A stretch of 64,000 bases of DNA. Source: an uncultured Bacteroidota bacterium. Its GTDB lineage: Bacteria > Bacteroidota > Bacteroidia > Chitinophagales > Chitinophagaceae. The notes beneath the pieces were generated by a model that saw nothing but the letters and a program-made list of their open reading frames with translations, searched no databases and was not told where the DNA came from. Each line of letters begins with the position of its first letter. The first letter of the stretch is position 1. The DNA lies in NCBI GenBank assembly GCA_903819975.1, contig CAIJFI010000004.1:1-64000 (forward strand). Reading direction: 5' to 3'. Positions 46,343 through 54,726 of this stretch are shown one piece after another. The translations under genes and the position numbers were made by a program.

Positions 46343-48124
46343 TTACAAATACATTGCTTCTATTTCTTTTTCAAAATTGGATAAGATTACTTTTCTTCTA
46401 ATACTTAGTTTAGGTGTCATCTCTCCTTTATCAATGGTAAACTCTCTTGAGATTAAAGTGAACTTCTTAACCATTTCTACCTGGTTAAATAATTTATTGT
46501 ACTCTTCTACAATATCCTCAATCATAGTAACCACCATGGTATTTTTAACAATTTCCTCATTGCTCGTATATTCAATACCATGCTGCTTTGCCCAGTCTTT
46601 TAACTTTGAAAAACCCGGTACAATTAAGGCACTTACAAACTTGCGATTATCCCCTATTAACACAATTTGCTCTATGAATGGACTTTCCTTCATTTTGTTC
46701 TCAATAGGTTGCGGTGCCACATATTTTCCACCACTTGTTTTGAACAACTCCTTTTTGCGATCGGTAATTTTTAAATACCTGCCGTCTATTAATTCTCCAA
46801 TATCTCCTGTATGCAACCAGCCATCAATAATAGTTTCACTTGTCAGGTCTGGACGCTTATAATAGCCAAGCATTACACTTGGACCCGCTACACAAATTTC
46901 TCCGTCTGGTTCTAATTTTAATTGTACGCCTTGTATTACTTCTCCTACTGTTCCATATTTAGTTCCACCTGGTATTCTTAAGTTAATACTAATAATAGGA
47001 CTGTTTTCGGTTGGACCATATCCTTCGTATACTGGTATTTGCGCTGCATTAAATATGCGCAATAATTTTACTTGACATGCCGCTCCACCTGTTACAATAA
47101 ATTTTACATTACCGCCTAGTCCTTCTCTCCACTTGCTAAATATTAGCTTGTTCGCTAATTTTAATTTTTGTTGATACCACCAAGAACCCGGTATCAAATT
47201 ATCATATTGTTCTGCCAATGACACTGACCAGAAAAATAATTTTCGTTTAAGTCCAGTTAACTCTTCCCCTTTCAACATTATTTTCTCAAATACTTTTTCC
47301 AATAATCTTGGTACAGTAGAGAATCCATCTGGTTGTACTTCCTTTAAATTATCACCAATGGTATCAAGGCTTTCAGCATAATATATGCTCATGCCACTGT
47401 ACATATAAATGTATGAAGCAACTTTTTCAAAAATATGATTCAGCGGTAAGAAGCTTAACATTTTTTGTGTTGGAGAATCTGGAAAAGGGAATGATGCCTT
47501 ACCTGATTGTAAATTAAAATAGATACTGCGATGTGTTAACATGACACCTTTTGGTGTTCCTGTTGTTCCGGATGTGTAAATAAATGTTGCAACTTGATCC
47601 ACCGGGATTGATTTTTTTATTGCTTCAACTTCGGCTAATTTATTTGCATCATTGCTTTTTAACGATGTCCAATGTTTTGCGCCTGGTACATGATCAAATG
47701 TATAAACCTCTTTTAAACAAGCAACTTCTTCCTTCACCGACATTACTTTGTCGTATAATTCTTTGTTACTTGCAAACATATATTGCACCGATGCGTCTTT
47801 TAAAATAAACGCTAACTCCAACGGATTGGTTGTTGGATAAACTGGCACCCAAATAATACCTAATTGTTGTGCTGCCATATCCGCTATCAACCACTCTGGG
47901 CGGTTGCTACTAATTACTGCAATCTTATCACTTCCTTCTGGCGTGAAATTATTAGCAGATAAACCAAGACTTAATAATCCGGCACTTAGTTCGTTTACGT
48001 TTTGGGCTATTTCCTTTGTAGAATATTTCCTCCAATTGCCATTTTCTTTGGCTGCTAACATGTCTTCCTTAGGAAAATTAGTTAATTGGTGTTCGATACA
48101 ATCGAAGAGTCTTTTACATTCCAT
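46343..48124 (-). CDS. Long-chain fatty acid--CoA ligase (AMP-binding family)
   Basis: Adenylate-forming enzyme that activates fatty acids to acyl-CoA. The start chosen is ATG at 48124 (MECKRLFDCIEHQL), giving 593 residues. A longer frame reaches 48214 but would begin inside the loop of the upstream gene's terminator, and its extra 30 residues are an implausible hydrophobic add-on. Motifs are TFIYTSGTTGTPKGVMLTH (A3, near 182-200), YEGYGPTENSPIISIN (A5), GWLHTGDIGELIDGRYLKIT (A7/A8) and KTSGGKYVAPQPIENKM. It resembles FadD15/LACS-like Bacteroidota proteins. Chain-length preference is not readable. Confidence 0.92.
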   Translation of the reverse strand: MECKRLFDCIEHQLTNFPKEDMLAAKENGNWRKYSTKEIAQNVNELSAGLLSLGLSANNFTPEGSDKIAVISSNRPEWLIADMAAQQLGIIWVPVYPTTNPLELAFILKDASVQYMFASNKELYDKVMSVKEEVACLKEVYTFDHVPGAKHWTSLKSNDANKLAEVEAIKKSIPVDQVATFIYTSGTTGTPKGVMLTHRSIYFNLQSGKASFPFPDSPTQKMLSFLPLNHIFEKVASYIYMYSGMSIYYAESLDTIGDNLKEVQPDGFSTVPRLLEKVFEKIMLKGEELTGLKRKLFFWSVSLAEQYDNLIPGSWWYQQKLKLANKLIFSKWREGLGGNVKFIVTGGAACQVKLLRIFNAAQIPVYEGYGPTENSPIISINLRIPGGTKYGTVGEVIQGVQLKLEPDGEICVAGPSVMLGYYKRPDLTSETIIDGWLHTGDIGELIDGRYLKITDRKKELFKTSGGKYVAPQPIENKMKESPFIEQIVLIGDNRKFVSALIVPGFSKLKDWAKQHGIEYTSNEEIVKNTMVVTMIEDIVEEYNKLFNQVEMVKKFTLISREFTIDKGEMTPKLSIRRKVILSNFEKEIEAMYL

Positions 48125-48201
48125 GGTCAAGCAAAATTGTGTAACAAAGTACTCAAAAAGGTGCAGAAAAAAAAGAATTACGGGCACAATTACAAACCAA
48201 A

Positions 48202-48225
48202 AAACCCGGCTCAATGACCGGGTTT
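48202..48225 (-). terminator. Intrinsic terminator after the DUF1015 gene
   Basis: Leftward AAACCCGG-TCATTGAG-CCGGGTTT has an 8-bp stem and continues TTTGGTTTG, 20 bp past the DUF1015 stop. It separates that gene from the acyl-CoA ligase downstream and decides the ligase start. Confidence 0.8.
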
Positions 48226-48245
48226 ATATTATTCTAATTTGTTTT

Positions 48246-49508
48246 CTAGTAAATTAAATGCGTCAACAATCCGTCTCTTAATTTTGGTTCAAACCAAGTA
48301 CTTTTTGGAGGCATTACTTCACCCGCATCTGCGATATTAAATAATTGATGGATAGTTACTGGATACAAGCTAATAGCCAATTGCATTTCACCGCTATCTA
48401 CTCTTTTTTCCAATTCCGCTAACCCTCTGATACCACCTACAAAATCAATACGCTTATCGGTACGTTGATCCACAATGCCTAATAATTTTGATAAGATATT
48501 ATTAGATAAAATAGTAACATCTAAAACACCAATAGGATCGTTGTCGTTATAGGTTCCAGGTTTTGCTGTTAAGGTATACCATTTGCCAGCTAAGTACATT
48601 CCAAAACTATGTAATGCATTTGGTTTGTAAGCTCCCTCATGTGCTACTACTTCAAATTCATTTCCTAATGCCGCAATAAATGCTTCGGCACTATGTCCAT
48701 TTAAATCTTTTACTACACGGTTGTAATCCATGATATGTAATTGATTAGAAGGGAATAAAGTAGTCAAGAAATAGTCAGGGCCAGTAGCCGACTTATTATT
48801 TGCATCAGTTGCTTGCGCGTTTTCTTCGCCCAACGCTAATTTCACTTTTGCAGCAGATGCAGCACGGTGGTGACCGTCGGCAATATAAGTACAAGGTACT
48901 TCGGCTTCAAATAATGCTGTGATTTGCTCAATAGTATCTGTATCACTTACCGCCCAAACCGTATGCTGGATACCGTCTTCGGCTGTAAAGTCATATACCG
49001 CGTTTTTTGTAGTCTTCCATTTATCTATTAAAGCGTCAATAGAAGCCTGGTTGCGATATGCCAAAAACACGTTGCCCGTTTGAGCACCTGTTGTTTTAAT
49101 ATGATTGATTCTGTCCTGCTCTTTTTCTGGTCTTGTAAACTCGTGCTTTTTAATAATGTCATTATTATAGTCATCAATGCTACTTACACAAACCAATCCA
49201 GTTTGTGCGCGGCCATCCATTATTAATTGATAAATATAATAACAAGGTTTTGATTCCTTAAACAACACGTCTCTTTGTACAAATGCATTTAAATTTTCTA
49301 ATGCTAAATCATAAACTTGTTGACTATGAATATCTGTTGATTCTGGTAAATCAATTTCACTTTTTGTGATATGTAAAAAAGAATATGCGTTGCCAACAGC
49401 TTCTTGTTTTGCTTCTGCACTATTTAAAACATCGTATGGTTTACTTGCTACTTGCTTCGCTAATTGAGGCTGAGGTCGAAGCGCTTCGAAGGGTCTAATT
49501 TTTGCCAT
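48246..49508 (-). CDS. DUF1015 family protein
   Basis: A 420-residue soluble protein of the DUF1015 family. It opens AKIRPFEALRPQPQLAKQVA, followed by SKPYDVLNSAEA near 22-33, which is the family signature. The conserved HEFTRPEKEQDRINHIKTTG near 126-145 and YIADGHHRAASAAKVKLALG near 208-227 look like a nucleotide- or phosphate-handling active site (Asp-Gly-His-His-Arg). The biochemical activity is not established to my knowledge. It is commonly beside serine-biosynthesis genes, and here serC lies 65 bp upstream on the same strand; a link to serine metabolism is inferred from that. Confidence 0.88.
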   Translation of the reverse strand: MAKIRPFEALRPQPQLAKQVASKPYDVLNSAEAKQEAVGNAYSFLHITKSEIDLPESTDIHSQQVYDLALENLNAFVQRDVLFKESKPCYYIYQLIMDGRAQTGLVCVSSIDDYNNDIIKKHEFTRPEKEQDRINHIKTTGAQTGNVFLAYRNQASIDALIDKWKTTKNAVYDFTAEDGIQHTVWAVSDTDTIEQITALFEAEVPCTYIADGHHRAASAAKVKLALGEENAQATDANNKSATGPDYFLTTLFPSNQLHIMDYNRVVKDLNGHSAEAFIAALGNEFEVVAHEGAYKPNALHSFGMYLAGKWYTLTAKPGTYNDNDPIGVLDVTILSNNILSKLLGIVDQRTDKRIDFVGGIRGLAELEKRVDSGEMQLAISLYPVTIHQLFNIADAGEVMPPKSTWFEPKLRDGLLTHLIY

Positions 49509-49573
49509 GGGCGCAAATATCGTTCTTTTTGTTGAGTAATAGTTTTTTGTTGAAGTTCTTTCTTAAAAATAAA

Positions 49574-50632
49574 TTAAGAAAAATCTTCCATCAGTTTACA
49601 AAAAGCTTGTACACTACTCATTGGCAATGCGTTATACATACTCACCCTTATTCCACCCACTGTTCTGTATCCTTTTACGCCAATCATTCCTTGTTTTTTA
49701 CATAGGTCTAAAAACGAAGCTTCTTTTTCTGGATCTGTTAAAAAGAATACGGCATTCATAATACTACGATCTTCTTTTGCAATAGGACAATAAAATGCCG
49801 GATGTGAATCTATGGTATTATATAATAATGTTGCTTTTGCATTATTGCGTTTTTCCATCTCTGCTAATCCACCTTCTTTTTCAATCCATCTTAAAGTTAA
49901 TAAGCTAACATAAATTGAAAATACTGGAGGCGTATTTAATAAAGATCCCGCTTCAATGTGTTTTTGATAATCAAGTATTGCAGGAATTTTTCTACTTACT
50001 TTTCCAAGTATTGATTTTTTTACCACCACCATTGTTACACCTGCAGCACCCATATTTTTTTGGGCTCCTGCATAAATTAAATCAAATTTTTTAAATTCGG
50101 TTGGGCGACAAAATATATCTGAACTCATGTCACCAATTAAAGGCACATTCACCTGTGGGTATTGATGCCATTGAGTTCCCTCTACAGTATTATTGGTTGT
50201 AATATGCAAATATGTAGTGCCGGCTGGCAGTTCTAATTGCTTATTTAAATAAGTATGTTTTTTGTCGGATGTATCTGACACTACTGTTACTGGTCCAAAT
50301 AATTTTGCTTCTTTTACTGCTTTATTTCCCCATACTCCATTGTCACAAATTGCAGCCGATCCGTTTTCATCCAACAAGTTCATTGGAACTTGCATAAACT
50401 GCATGGTTGCACCACCTTGTAGAAAAAGTACTTCGTAGTCATCACCAATATCCATTAATCTTTTCACGGTTGCTTTTGCTTCCTCTACTACTTCTACAAA
50501 CCAACTTGTACGATGTCCTATTTCTAAAATTGATAAACCTGTATTGTTAAAATTATGTATCGAAGCTGAAGCCTCATCCAAAACCTCTTTTGGTAATATA
50601 GCTGGGCCTGAATTAAAATTGTGCAATTGCAT
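49574..50632 (-). CDS. serC: Phosphoserine aminotransferase
   Basis: PLP transaminase of 352 residues acting on 3-phosphohydroxypyruvate in serine synthesis (and on the pyridoxine precursor in some bacteria). It begins QLHNFNSGPAILPKEVLDEA. FLQGGATMQFMQVPMNLL near 71-88 binds the cofactor phosphate. The PLP lysine is in DLIYAGAQKNMGAAGVTMVV near 179-198. RTVGGIRVSMYNALP near 324-338 is the substrate-binding Arg region. It is upstream of the DUF1015 gene; serA, often found between them in related genomes, is absent here. Confidence 0.95.
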   Translation of the reverse strand: MQLHNFNSGPAILPKEVLDEASASIHNFNNTGLSILEIGHRTSWFVEVVEEAKATVKRLMDIGDDYEVLFLQGGATMQFMQVPMNLLDENGSAAICDNGVWGNKAVKEAKLFGPVTVVSDTSDKKHTYLNKQLELPAGTTYLHITTNNTVEGTQWHQYPQVNVPLIGDMSSDIFCRPTEFKKFDLIYAGAQKNMGAAGVTMVVVKKSILGKVSRKIPAILDYQKHIEAGSLLNTPPVFSIYVSLLTLRWIEKEGGLAEMEKRNNAKATLLYNTIDSHPAFYCPIAKEDRSIMNAVFFLTDPEKEASFLDLCKKQGMIGVKGYRTVGGIRVSMYNALPMSSVQAFCKLMEDFS

Positions 50633-50684
50633 TATGCTTATTTGTATTAATATTATTTACTTTTCTACTCGCATCAAAAGACGC

Positions 50685-51347
50685 CTATGCTTGTTTATCT
50701 TCACTGTCTTCAATAGTAGTTACACCCCCCGACACAACATACTTCATTGCTTCCGCCGCACTAATTCCCTTTGGTAATTTTTTTACCCTTGTTGTTGGAA
50801 CAATATAAGTGATACCAGATATCGCATATGAATGTGGAACATAAACAGTTAAGTAATTATCCATTCCAAAATGTGCTGTATTTTTTTGTGTTATAAAACC
50901 AAGTCTCCACACTTCTTCCGAATCTACATTCACTAAAACAGGTTCATCAAATTTTTTCTTATTCCCTGCAAAAGCTTCTAAAAAATCTTTTACCGATGAA
51001 TAAATAATTTTTACTCCCGGCGTTTTTTCCAACACCTTATCAAAAATAGATACCAGTCTTTCTACAAAGAATAATGATGACAACCAACCCACTATTAATA
51101 CTAAGGCAATGGCTATCACAAAACCCATTCCGGTTACTTTTGGTATTTGTCCATTTACGGCAGCAAACTTAACAGGGAACAACGCGTTTAATAGGTTTGG
51201 TAGGAAATTATCTACCCAATTAAATAGACTTACAATTACCCAAATGGTAACCCCAATTGGTGCTAATAATACTACTCCCTGAAAAAACAGTTGGGCTAGT
51301 CCACTTAAGATCTTTTTTCGGCGGAACTTTTCCCTAATAAATTGCAT
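50685..51347 (-). CDS. DUF502 family inner-membrane protein
   Basis: A 220-residue membrane protein of unknown role. Two transmembrane helices are visible at about 20-42 (LFFQGVVLLAPIGVTIWVIV) and 73-93 (MGFVIAIALVLIVGWLSSLF). They are followed by the conserved cytosolic/periplasmic DUF502 region: TPGVKIIYSSVKDFLEAFAG near 109-128, FITQKNTAHFG and VYVPHSYAISGITYIVPTT near 169-187. The C-terminal SGGVTT motif is also family-typical. It is separate from serC (52 bp gap) and diverges from the efflux regulator. Confidence 0.85.
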   Translation of the reverse strand: MQFIREKFRRKKILSGLAQLFFQGVVLLAPIGVTIWVIVSLFNWVDNFLPNLLNALFPVKFAAVNGQIPKVTGMGFVIAIALVLIVGWLSSLFFVERLVSIFDKVLEKTPGVKIIYSSVKDFLEAFAGNKKKFDEPVLVNVDSEEVWRLGFITQKNTAHFGMDNYLTVYVPHSYAISGITYIVPTTRVKKLPKGISAAEAMKYVVSGGVTTIEDSEDKQA

Positions 51348-51418
51348 GAAACGCTGGTTTAGAGGTCAAATTTCCGCCTTTTTTGCCATTCAGCATAAAT
51401 AATTAAAGAAAAGAGACT

Positions 51419-51446
51419 GGAAACTTTGAAAACGGCATTAGTTTCC
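51419..51446. promoter_or_regulatory. Inverted repeat overlapping the efflux promoter, candidate TetR operator
   Basis: GGAAAC (51419-51424) and GTTTCC (51441-51446) are inverted with 16 nt between them, bracketing the -33 box and the promoter spacer. The 28-bp span is compatible with TetR-family sites, and the regulator gene starts 26 bp downstream. Arms of only 6 bp could arise by chance. Confidence 0.4.
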
Positions 51447-51455
51447 GTAGTTTTG
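51425..51455 (+). promoter_or_regulatory. Promoter of the TetR-TolC-adaptor-RND operon
   Basis: TTTG (51425-51428), 19-nt spacer and TAGTTTTG (51448-51455) match the Bacteroidota consensus exactly. Transcription would start near 51461, only about 11 nt before the regulator ATG, so the first gene has a very short leader. Confidence 0.7.
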
Positions 51456-51471
51456 CGGCTCAAATTGAAGT

Positions 51472-52098
51472 ATGGAGAATCGTATATTATTAAAAGCAAG
51501 GGAGTTGATGGTGCTAAATGGTGTCCGTTATGTTACAATGGACGACTTGGCTAACCAATTGGGTATTAGCAAAAAAACCATTTACCAGTTTTATAAGGAC
51601 AAAGAGGCCTTAGTGCTTGCAGTAGTGGAACTAGAGTTGGATGAACAGAAATTAATGTGCCAAAGATCGCAGCAAACTGCCGACAATGCACTTCATGAAA
51701 TGTTTATGGTACTCCAAGACATTCAAGAGATGTTTAAAAAAATGAACCCCTTGACGGTGATGGAAATTCACAAGTATTTCCCTGAAGCCTTTAAAAAAAT
51801 TCAAGTGCATAAAGACAATTTCATGCACAATGTGGTTAAAACAAATTTATTAAAAGGAATTGAGCAGGGTGTTTACCGTAAAGATATTGATCCAGAAATT
51901 CTTACTATTTACAGGATTGAAACTAGTTTAATCACTTTTAATACTCAGTTTTTCCCTTTAAGCAAATTTGATCTAGGTAATGTAAACGTTCAAATTATGG
52001 AACACTATATATATGGTATAGTTTCTAGCGAAGGCTTAAGATTACTTATGCAATACAAAGAATTAAAAAATAATGCTGATTCAATTGAACAAGAATAA
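51472..52098 (+). CDS. TetR/AcrR-family transcriptional regulator
   Basis: DNA-binding repressor of 208 residues, probably controlling the efflux genes behind it. The helix-turn-helix is at about 22-46 (TMDDLANQLGISKKTIYQFY, then KDKEALV). The C-terminal helical ligand domain is variable and carries NPLTVMEIHKYFPEAFKKIQ near 97-116. The first gene of a rightward operon, it ends 37 bp before the TolC-like gene. Regulator plus efflux trio in one transcript suggests autorepression released by a pump substrate; the ligand is unknown. Confidence 0.92.
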   Translation: MENRILLKARELMVLNGVRYVTMDDLANQLGISKKTIYQFYKDKEALVLAVVELELDEQKLMCQRSQQTADNALHEMFMVLQDIQEMFKKMNPLTVMEIHKYFPEAFKKIQVHKDNFMHNVVKTNLLKGIEQGVYRKDIDPEILTIYRIETSLITFNTQFFPLSKFDLGNVNVQIMEHYIYGIVSSEGLRLLMQYKELKNNADSIEQE

Positions 52099-52135
52099 AT
52101 ACAATTAAAAAATAAACAAGCAATAAATAAACAAA

Positions 52136-53473
52136 ATGAAAAAACTATTTTTCTTAATCCTTGGTTTTACATTAGCAGGTTTGGCTCAGGCCCAAGATGC
52201 TAACAAAGCCACACATGCATTTTCATTAGACCAATGCGTGGAATATGCGCAAAGAAATAATGTACAAGTAAAAAATGCATTGTTGGCAATTGATGGTCAA
52301 TTACAAACCAATCGTGAAATTGCCGCTGCTGCATTACCTACTATTAATACTAGCTTAAGTGGCACTGACTATACGAAAATTCCAACCTCTTTATTACCAG
52401 GTCAAATTTTTGGTGGCGCTGCTGGAACCTTTATCCCAGTTCAGTTTGGTACTAAATACAATGCTAACTATGGTGCTAGTATTCAACAATTATTATTTGA
52501 TGGACAAGTATTTATTGCATTACAAGCAAGAGCTACTTCGGTTGAAATGGTAAGAAAGAATGCTGCATTAACACAAGAAGCAATCAAAGCGAATATTTAT
52601 AAAATTTACTATCAATTATCTGCTAGTAAAACACAATTAAATATTTTAGATGCTAACATTAATCGTATTGCTGCATTAGCACATGATGCTGCTATTATGT
52701 ACAAAAATGGTTTTGCCGAAAAATTAGATGTAGATAAAGTAAGTGTTCAATTAAACAATTTAGAAACTGAAAAATTAAAAGCAAACAATAGTGTTGCTAT
52801 TGGTTATATGGGTCTGAAAATGTTAATGGGCATGCCTGTTAAAGACAGCTTAATATTAACTGATGTTATTAACGAGAATAATTTAACAAACGAAGTTTTA
52901 ACTGAAAATGAATTTCAATACAATGTGCGTAAGGACTTTCAATACTTAAACACAGTTAAAAAATTAAACGAATATAATGTGAAGCGTTATCAATTAAGTA
53001 ACCTTCCTACTATTGCAATGTCAGGTTCTTATTCAAAGAATGCACAACGTAGTAAGTTTGACTTTTTTGAAGGCGGTAACTGGTTTACTACTTCTTTAAT
53101 TAGTTTAAATGTTAGCTTGCCAATTTTCAACGGCTTTGCTACCGATGCGAGAATTAAGAGAACTAAAATTGAATTAAAACAAACCGAGAATCAAATTGAG
53201 TCTTTAAAAAACAGCATTGACAATGAAATTAATCAAGCAAAGCTTAACTATATGTCTTCGGTTGCGACGGTTCAGTTTCAAAAGAAAAATATGACGCTTG
53301 CCGAAAATGTTTATCAACAAACTAAAAAGAAGTTTGAGGCGGGTACTGGTTCTAACACCGAGATTTCAGCAGCACAAGCAGACCTAGTAAGTGCTCAGAA
53401 CAACTACATGAATGCACTTTATAGTGCGCTTATTGCTAAAGTAGATTTACTAAAAGCAACTGGAAAATTATAA
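52136..53473 (+). CDS. TolC-family outer-membrane efflux channel
   Basis: Trimeric outer-membrane duct of 445 residues that would complete the tripartite pump. A signal peptide spans about 1-20 (LFFLILGFTLAGLAQAQ). FSLDQCVEYAQRNNVQVKNA near 30-49 is the first OEP helix. Two long helical halves follow, the second containing SLPIFNGFATDARIKRTKIE near 329-348 and KKFEAGTGSNTEISAAQADL near 400-419, both standard OEP signatures. It precedes the adaptor gene by 34 bp. Confidence 0.93.
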   Translation: MKKLFFLILGFTLAGLAQAQDANKATHAFSLDQCVEYAQRNNVQVKNALLAIDGQLQTNREIAAAALPTINTSLSGTDYTKIPTSLLPGQIFGGAAGTFIPVQFGTKYNANYGASIQQLLFDGQVFIALQARATSVEMVRKNAALTQEAIKANIYKIYYQLSASKTQLNILDANINRIAALAHDAAIMYKNGFAEKLDVDKVSVQLNNLETEKLKANNSVAIGYMGLKMLMGMPVKDSLILTDVINENNLTNEVLTENEFQYNVRKDFQYLNTVKKLNEYNVKRYQLSNLPTIAMSGSYSKNAQRSKFDFFEGGNWFTTSLISLNVSLPIFNGFATDARIKRTKIELKQTENQIESLKNSIDNEINQAKLNYMSSVATVQFQKKNMTLAENVYQQTKKKFEAGTGSNTEISAAQADLVSAQNNYMNALYSALIAKVDLLKATGKL

Positions 53474-53507
53474 TTCAAAATTCACACAATCAAAAAAATA
53501 TATACAA

Positions 53508-54680
53508 ATGAAACATAGTTTAAAATTATTTACAGTTAGCTTAATGATGGTTGCCCTTGCCTGTGGTGGTGGTGATAATAGCATTGAAGCAAAAAAAGCT
53601 AGCTTAGATAAATTAAAAAAGCAAGCTTTAGATATTAATGCCCAAATAGCTACAATTGAAAAGGATTTAGAAAAATCAGGTGCCAAAGAACAAGCTAAAG
53701 CAGTATTAGTAGCAGTAGCTCCAGTTGTTGCACAAAACTTTAACCACTTTATAGAAATACAAGGAAAAGTAGAATCTGAAAGTGTTTCTTTTGTAACACC
53801 GCGTGCTGGTGGAGGTCAAGTAAAAGCATTGTACATTAAAAGAGGCGACAGAGTAAAGAAGGGTCAATTAATATTACAATTAGACAATAGCTTAATTAAA
53901 CAAAATGCTGCGGCTGTTGCACAAAACTTAGAAACAGTTAAAGCACAAGCTGCGTTGGCTAGATCGGTTTATGAAAAACAAAAAAACCTTTGGGAACAAA
54001 ATATTGGTAGTGAGATTCAATTAATGACAGCTAAAACAAATGCCGATGCTAGCGCTAGCCAATTAAAGGCTGCTACAGAGCAATTGGGTATGGTTAAAGA
54101 TCAATTAGCTTACACGAGTGTTTACAGTGATGTAGACGGTGTTGCTGAAGAAGTAAATGTAAAAGTAGGTGAGCTTTTTGGAGGTCCTGGTCAAATTAAA
54201 ATTGTTAACACTGACCATTTAAAATTAACAAGCTTAGTACCTGAAAACTATGCAGGTAAAATTAAAGTAGGCACTGAAGCAACTTTAGTATTCCCAGATA
54301 TTCAAAAAACGCTTGATACTAAATTAGGTGTTGTTGGTACCGTAATTGATCCATTAAGCAGAAGCTTTTTTGTTGAGTCTAAATTACCTGTAGACAAAAA
54401 CTTCCGTCCTAACCAATTAGTACAAGTTAAAATTAAAGACTATACTAAAACTAATGCGATTACTATTCCTATTAACTTAATTCAAAACGATGATAAGGGT
54501 AAGTTTATTTATGTAGCTGTTACCGAAAACGGAAAACTAATTGCACGCAAAAGAATTATAACTGTGGGTGAGTTTTATGGCAACAACATTGAAATTCTTG
54601 CTGGCTTAAATGCAGGTGAGCAAATAGTTACAGAGGGTTATCAGTCGGTTTATGACGGGCAATTTATTGCAACGAAATAA
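53508..54680 (+). CDS. RND efflux periplasmic adaptor (membrane fusion protein), lipoprotein
   Basis: Adaptor of 390 residues linking the inner-membrane pump and the TolC-like channel. A lipoprotein signal ends VALACGG with Cys at about 19. A short coiled coil at about 25-55 (KKASLDKLKKQALDINAQIA) is followed by the lipoyl half VKALYIKRGDRVKKGQLILQ near 105-124, a helical hairpin at about 130-195, and the beta-barrel region VYSDVDGVAEEVNVKVGELF near 205-224. HlyD-type C-terminal strands follow. It sits between the channel and pump genes, 47 bp before the latter. Confidence 0.93.
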   Translation: MKHSLKLFTVSLMMVALACGGGDNSIEAKKASLDKLKKQALDINAQIATIEKDLEKSGAKEQAKAVLVAVAPVVAQNFNHFIEIQGKVESESVSFVTPRAGGGQVKALYIKRGDRVKKGQLILQLDNSLIKQNAAAVAQNLETVKAQAALARSVYEKQKNLWEQNIGSEIQLMTAKTNADASASQLKAATEQLGMVKDQLAYTSVYSDVDGVAEEVNVKVGELFGGPGQIKIVNTDHLKLTSLVPENYAGKIKVGTEATLVFPDIQKTLDTKLGVVGTVIDPLSRSFFVESKLPVDKNFRPNQLVQVKIKDYTKTNAITIPINLIQNDDKGKFIYVAVTENGKLIARKRIITVGEFYGNNIEILAGLNAGEQIVTEGYQSVYDGQFIATK

Positions 54681-54726
54681 TATAAAGAAGTTTCATTCAT
54701 AATTAATAAAAGCACAATCGATTCAT

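Noticed and set aside
46317-46862. 181-codon rightward frame opposite the acyl-CoA ligase gene
   Set aside because: Antisense to conserved AMP-binding motifs and starting within the bidirectional terminator; no independent support.
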